In this document: positions 5,524-5,593 of the stretch, piece after piece
Layout of the letters: each line of letters begins with the position of its first letter
Numbering within the stretch: position 1 is the first letter of the stretch
NCBI GenBank assembly: GCA_016176815.1
Contig: JACOWL010000025.1
Span: forward strand, 1-5,593
From: Candidatus Pacearchaeota archaeon
GTDB taxonomy: Archaea; Nanobdellota; Nanobdellia; Pacearchaeales; GW2011-AR1
Direction: 5' to 3'
Length of the DNA stretch: 5,593 nt
Made by a program: the position numbers and the translations under genes
The notes under the pieces: model-generated
What the model was told of the DNA's origin: nothing
The model's input: only the letters and a program-made list of their open reading frames with translations
The model's database searches: none

Positions 5524-5593
5524 GGAATATAATTTTTTCCAGCTGTAGTTATTATCACAGATTTAACAAAAACCTCTTTTTTTGGAATTGCTT
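5490..5593 (-). CDS. C-terminal end of an unidentified gene (partial, runs off right edge)
   Basis: The minus frame entering from the right edge (first full codon at 5591) is open for 33 codons to TAA at 5490-5492; both other minus frames stop within 13 codons. It reads AIPKKEVFVKSVIITTAGKN and then ends YIPKELKLFCWKI, with a strand-rich, Lys-rich coding look. There is too little to name a family. It lies 154 bp upstream of archease on the same strand, so the two may share a transcript. Confidence 0.6.
   Translation of the reverse strand, partial: AIPKKEVFVKSVIITTAGKNYIPKELKLFCWKI

Noticed and set aside
1..5593. CRISPR array, insertion sequence or known defence system
   Set aside because: No regularly spaced repeats, transposase, nuclease or terminal inverted repeats were seen on either strand.

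Overview
The window is AT-rich and looks archaeal, most likely a DPANN-type lineage such as Woesearchaeota, Pacearchaeota or a relative. The reasons are: RtcB with an archease beside it; start codons about 24-26 nt downstream of TATA-like boxes with little or no leader; and surface proteins built from a signal anchor, a PKD domain, paired cysteines and a C-terminal membrane anchor. The lineage is an inference from style, since no rRNA or marker gene is present. No mobile element, CRISPR array, tRNA or rRNA was found.

Layout. Positions 1-2408 (minus) hold 802 codons of one large surface protein that continues past the left edge. A 59-bp divergent promoter region with a small palindrome (2409-2467) separates it from a 92-residue unknown protein on the plus strand (2468-2746). 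That gene overlaps by 34 bp, tail to tail, a 130-residue single-pass membrane protein on the minus strand (2713-3105). Then come rtcB (3219-4634, minus), a 269-bp gap with possible RNA structure (4635-4903), archease (4904-5335, minus), a 154-bp gap with a GC-rich hairpin and a duplicated gene-end motif (5336-5489), and the last 33 codons of an unidentified gene (5490-5593, minus).

Function. The clear system is RNA ligation. RtcB joins 2',3'-cyclic phosphate (3'-phosphate) ends to 5'-OH ends, as in tRNA splicing, and archease is its activating partner. The catalytic and metal-binding residues of this RtcB are intact and it has no intein. However, the Lys that normally sits second from the end and contacts the guanylate is Ile. 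The left half is a cell-surface theme: two membrane-anchored proteins with even numbers of extracellular cysteines (10 and 6), suggesting disulfide bonds.

Most worth checking: two 7-nt G/C homopolymers plus a T9 tract inside the surface-protein gene (possible phase variation); the RtcB Lys-to-Ile change; the structured gap between rtcB and archease; the palindrome between the divergent genes; and the duplicated gene end upstream of archease.
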